Part shown: positions 6,586 through 7,383 of the stretch, in pieces
Layout: each line of letters begins with the position of its first letter
How positions within the stretch are numbered: the stretch's first letter is position 1
From: Bacteroidales bacterium
GTDB lineage: Bacteria > Bacteroidota > Bacteroidia > Bacteroidales > WCHB1-69
NCBI GenBank assembly: GCA_031264975.1
Contig: JAISDH010000170.1
Coordinates: forward strand, 1-7,383
Length of the DNA: 7,383 nt
Direction: 5' to 3'
Translations under genes and position numbers: made by a program
The notes under the pieces: generated by a model
Databases searched by the model: none
The model's input: the letters and a program-made list of their open reading frames with translations, nothing else
What the model was told of the DNA's origin: nothing

Positions 6586-6822
6586 GTAAAATCTCTCCTG
6601 TAGGTATGAAAATTTTCTCCCGTGTGCGCGTAAAATTTCTCCCGTGTGCGCGTAAAATTTCTCCCGTGTGCGCGTAAAAAATTACACTGTGTATGTAAAA
6701 TTTCTCCCGTATGCGCGTAGAAAATCACACTGTGTACGTAAAATTTCACACTGTGTACGTAAATTTCCTCCCGTATGCGCGTAAAAAATCACACTGTGTA
6801 TGTAAAATTTCTCACGCATTTG
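6586..6822. repeat. Eleven-unit tandem array of alternating 22-bp and 21-bp units
   Basis: Every unit starts with GTAAAATTT or a close variant. Type A (22 bp) continues CTCCC and ends GTGTGCGC or GTATGCGC: units at 6608, 6630, 6652, 6695 and 6759; units at 6630 and 6652 are identical. Type B (21 bp) continues TCACACTGTGTAC or TAT: units at 6674, 6717 and 6781. The unit at 6738 joins an A-type start to a B-type end. The first (6586) and last (6802) units are degenerate edges. The order is a, A, A, A, B, A, B, A/B, A, B, a. Type B contains the palindrome ACACTGTGT. Antisense frames through this array only translate the repeats and are not genes; 21- and 22-bp periods do not keep a common frame. 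Confidence 0.9.
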
Positions 6823-6825
6823 GTA

Positions 6826-6847
6826 GAGACGCGATGCTTCGCGTCTC
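6826..6847. repeat. REP-type hairpin following the tandem array
   Basis: GAGACGCG (6826-6833) and CGCGTCTC (6840-6847) form a perfect 8-bp G/C-rich stem around ATGCTT. The wider word GTAGAGACGCGATG...CGCGTCTC resembles, from memory, an interspersed palindrome common in cyanobacterial and some Bacteroidota genomes. No T-run follows, so a terminator role is less likely than a dispersed repeat. Confidence 0.7.
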
Positions 6848-6886
6848 CACTTAGGCAGTGTGTAAAAATGACGTCTGCTTTGTCGG

Positions 6887-6905
6887 CAAGCATCCATGCT
6901 TGCTT
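6887..6905. repeat. Right copy of the 19-bp repeat word shared with the left flank
   Basis: CAAGCATCCATGCTTGCTT differs by one base from the copy at 233-251. It contains AAGCAT...ATGCTT, an imperfect palindrome around CC. It lies between the REP-type hairpin and the first inverted-repeat element. Confidence 0.6.
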
Positions 6906-6932
6906 TTATACTGCGCGTAACTTGATTTTGTG

Positions 6933-7097
6933 CATTGCCCGTTAGGGCATTCATATCAATAGAACGGAAAATAAACAGAACCGCTTTATTGCCCGTCAGG
7001 GCATTCACCTCTTTTCCATTGATATGCTTCCCCTACGGGGAAGAGGAGACAGGTTGTACACGTTTTTCTATTGATATGATTTCCCTGACGGGCAATG
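6933..7097. repeat. Inverted-repeat element built from GCCCGTCAGGGC-type palindromes
   Basis: The 32 bases at 6933-6964 match the reverse complement of 7066-7097 at 29 of 32 positions. Each arm holds a small palindrome (GCCCGTTAGGGC on the left, a CCCTGACGGG core on the right) next to ATATCAATAGAA or its complement. Two internal relatives lie between: ATTGCCCGTCAGGGCATTCA at 6988-7007 in the left orientation, and ATTGATATGCTTCCCC at 7018-7033 in the right orientation. Four related units in a plus, plus, minus, minus order is a REPIN-like arrangement. No transposase gene lies inside. Confidence 0.75.
7027..7043. repeat. Compact hairpin inside the inverted-repeat element
   Basis: CTTCCCC (7027-7033) and GGGGAAG (7037-7043) form a perfect 7-bp stem with the loop TAC. 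It occupies the palindrome position of the third unit of the surrounding element, with changed stem bases on both sides, so pairing has been kept although the sequence differs. Confidence 0.65.
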
Positions 7098-7169
7098 AAT
7101 AAAAATAGACCGCGTACAGTATAACTTGGACATAGCGAAGATGCTACGCCTAATGTCGTCAACTTAGGA

Positions 7170-7362
7170 AACGCCGGAAGGCGTTCAATGTGTATAACCC
7201 CGTGCAAGCGGAGCGCAGCTCGGGGTAGAAATACGTCTTCTATATCAGAACTGCGAAGTTGTTCAACTCCATTCGGAGTTGAGAAGGAGAAATATACGCT
7301 CTGTCCCCGAGCTGCGCCTTCGGCTTGCACGGGGTTACTCATATTTGACGCCTTCCGGCGTC
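7170..7362. repeat. Long composite inverted repeat (REPIN-like)
   Basis: The left arm 7170-7225 matches the reverse complement of 7305-7362 at 49 of 56 aligned positions, with one 2-base gap. Each arm contains two smaller palindromes. The outer one is AACGCCGGAAGGCGTT (7170-7185) on the left and GACGCCTTCCGGCGTC (7347-7362) on the right. The inner one runs from CCCCG to CGGGG (7198-7225 and 7305-7334). The 79-bp centre has its own perfect hairpin, TCAACTCC (7263-7270) with GGAGTTGA (7275-7282) around ATTC. In the outer palindromes the bases that differ between arms change in pairs (A-T to G-C), so the stems are kept. An antisense frame through 6986-7372 is a by-product of these repeats. Confidence 0.8.
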
Positions 7363-7383
7363 TGAACAACAACTACGCTAATG

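Noticed and set aside
6586..6822. CRISPR array
   Set aside because: Units are contiguous with no unique spacers and are only 21-22 bp; the GCCCGTCAGGGC repeats further on change orientation and spacing.
6480..7008. Two antisense reading frames with repeating HTGE/HTQC-like peptides
   Set aside because: They are direct translations of the 21/22-bp tandem array, whose periods do not hold one frame, and they overlap each other.
6986..7372. Antisense 128-codon reading frame at the right end
   Set aside because: It runs through the inverted repeats and hairpins and encodes no recognisable domain; open frame explained by G/C-rich palindromes.

Overview
The window looks like accessory chromosome from a member of the Bacteroidota. 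The clues are two promoter matches to the phylum's TAnnTTTG -7 motif, A/T-rich leaders without Shine-Dalgarno sequences before every leadered start, moderately low G+C, and the decayed tail of a Bacteroidota-style Y1 (IS200/IS605-like) transposase at the left edge. The genus cannot be read from the sequence; the many small palindromic repeats would suit a repeat-rich host-associated or environmental genome.

Layout: 1-87 is a broken transposase C-terminus. 88-300 holds small palindromes and repeat words, and 300-490 shows nothing recognisable. A promoter at about 497-525, whose -7 box sits between the arms of a perfect 12-bp inverted repeat, leads into a two-gene unit. Gene 1 (622-1863) is an unfamiliar protein with a probable YbjN/type-III-chaperone-like N-terminal domain and a helical C-terminal half. 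Gene 2 (1891-2985) is a soluble trypsin-like serine protease with a complete triad, a four-cysteine zinc ribbon and a C-terminal domain that resembles the N-terminal domain of gene 1. The spacer 2986-3197 contains a decayed copy of part of gene 1, and a second Bacteroidota promoter lies inside that remnant.

That promoter serves a second two-gene unit with a 19-bp overlap. Gene 3 (3198-4106) is a CrtC/AttH-type lipocalin-like protein. Gene 4 (4088-6349) is a dikinase with an ATP-grasp domain and a swivelling phosphohistidine domain, built like rifampicin phosphotransferase and lacking the PEP/pyruvate barrel of PpsA and PPDK. The likely reading is that a hydrophobic small molecule is handled by the lipocalin-like protein and phosphorylated by the dikinase; the substrate is unknown.

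From 6350 to the end there is no convincing gene. It holds a possible terminator, an 11-unit 21/22-bp tandem array built from two alternating unit types, a REP-type hairpin, and two nested inverted-repeat elements resembling REPINs. Repeat words in this right flank also occur in the left flank, so the two operons sit between stretches of the same repeat family.
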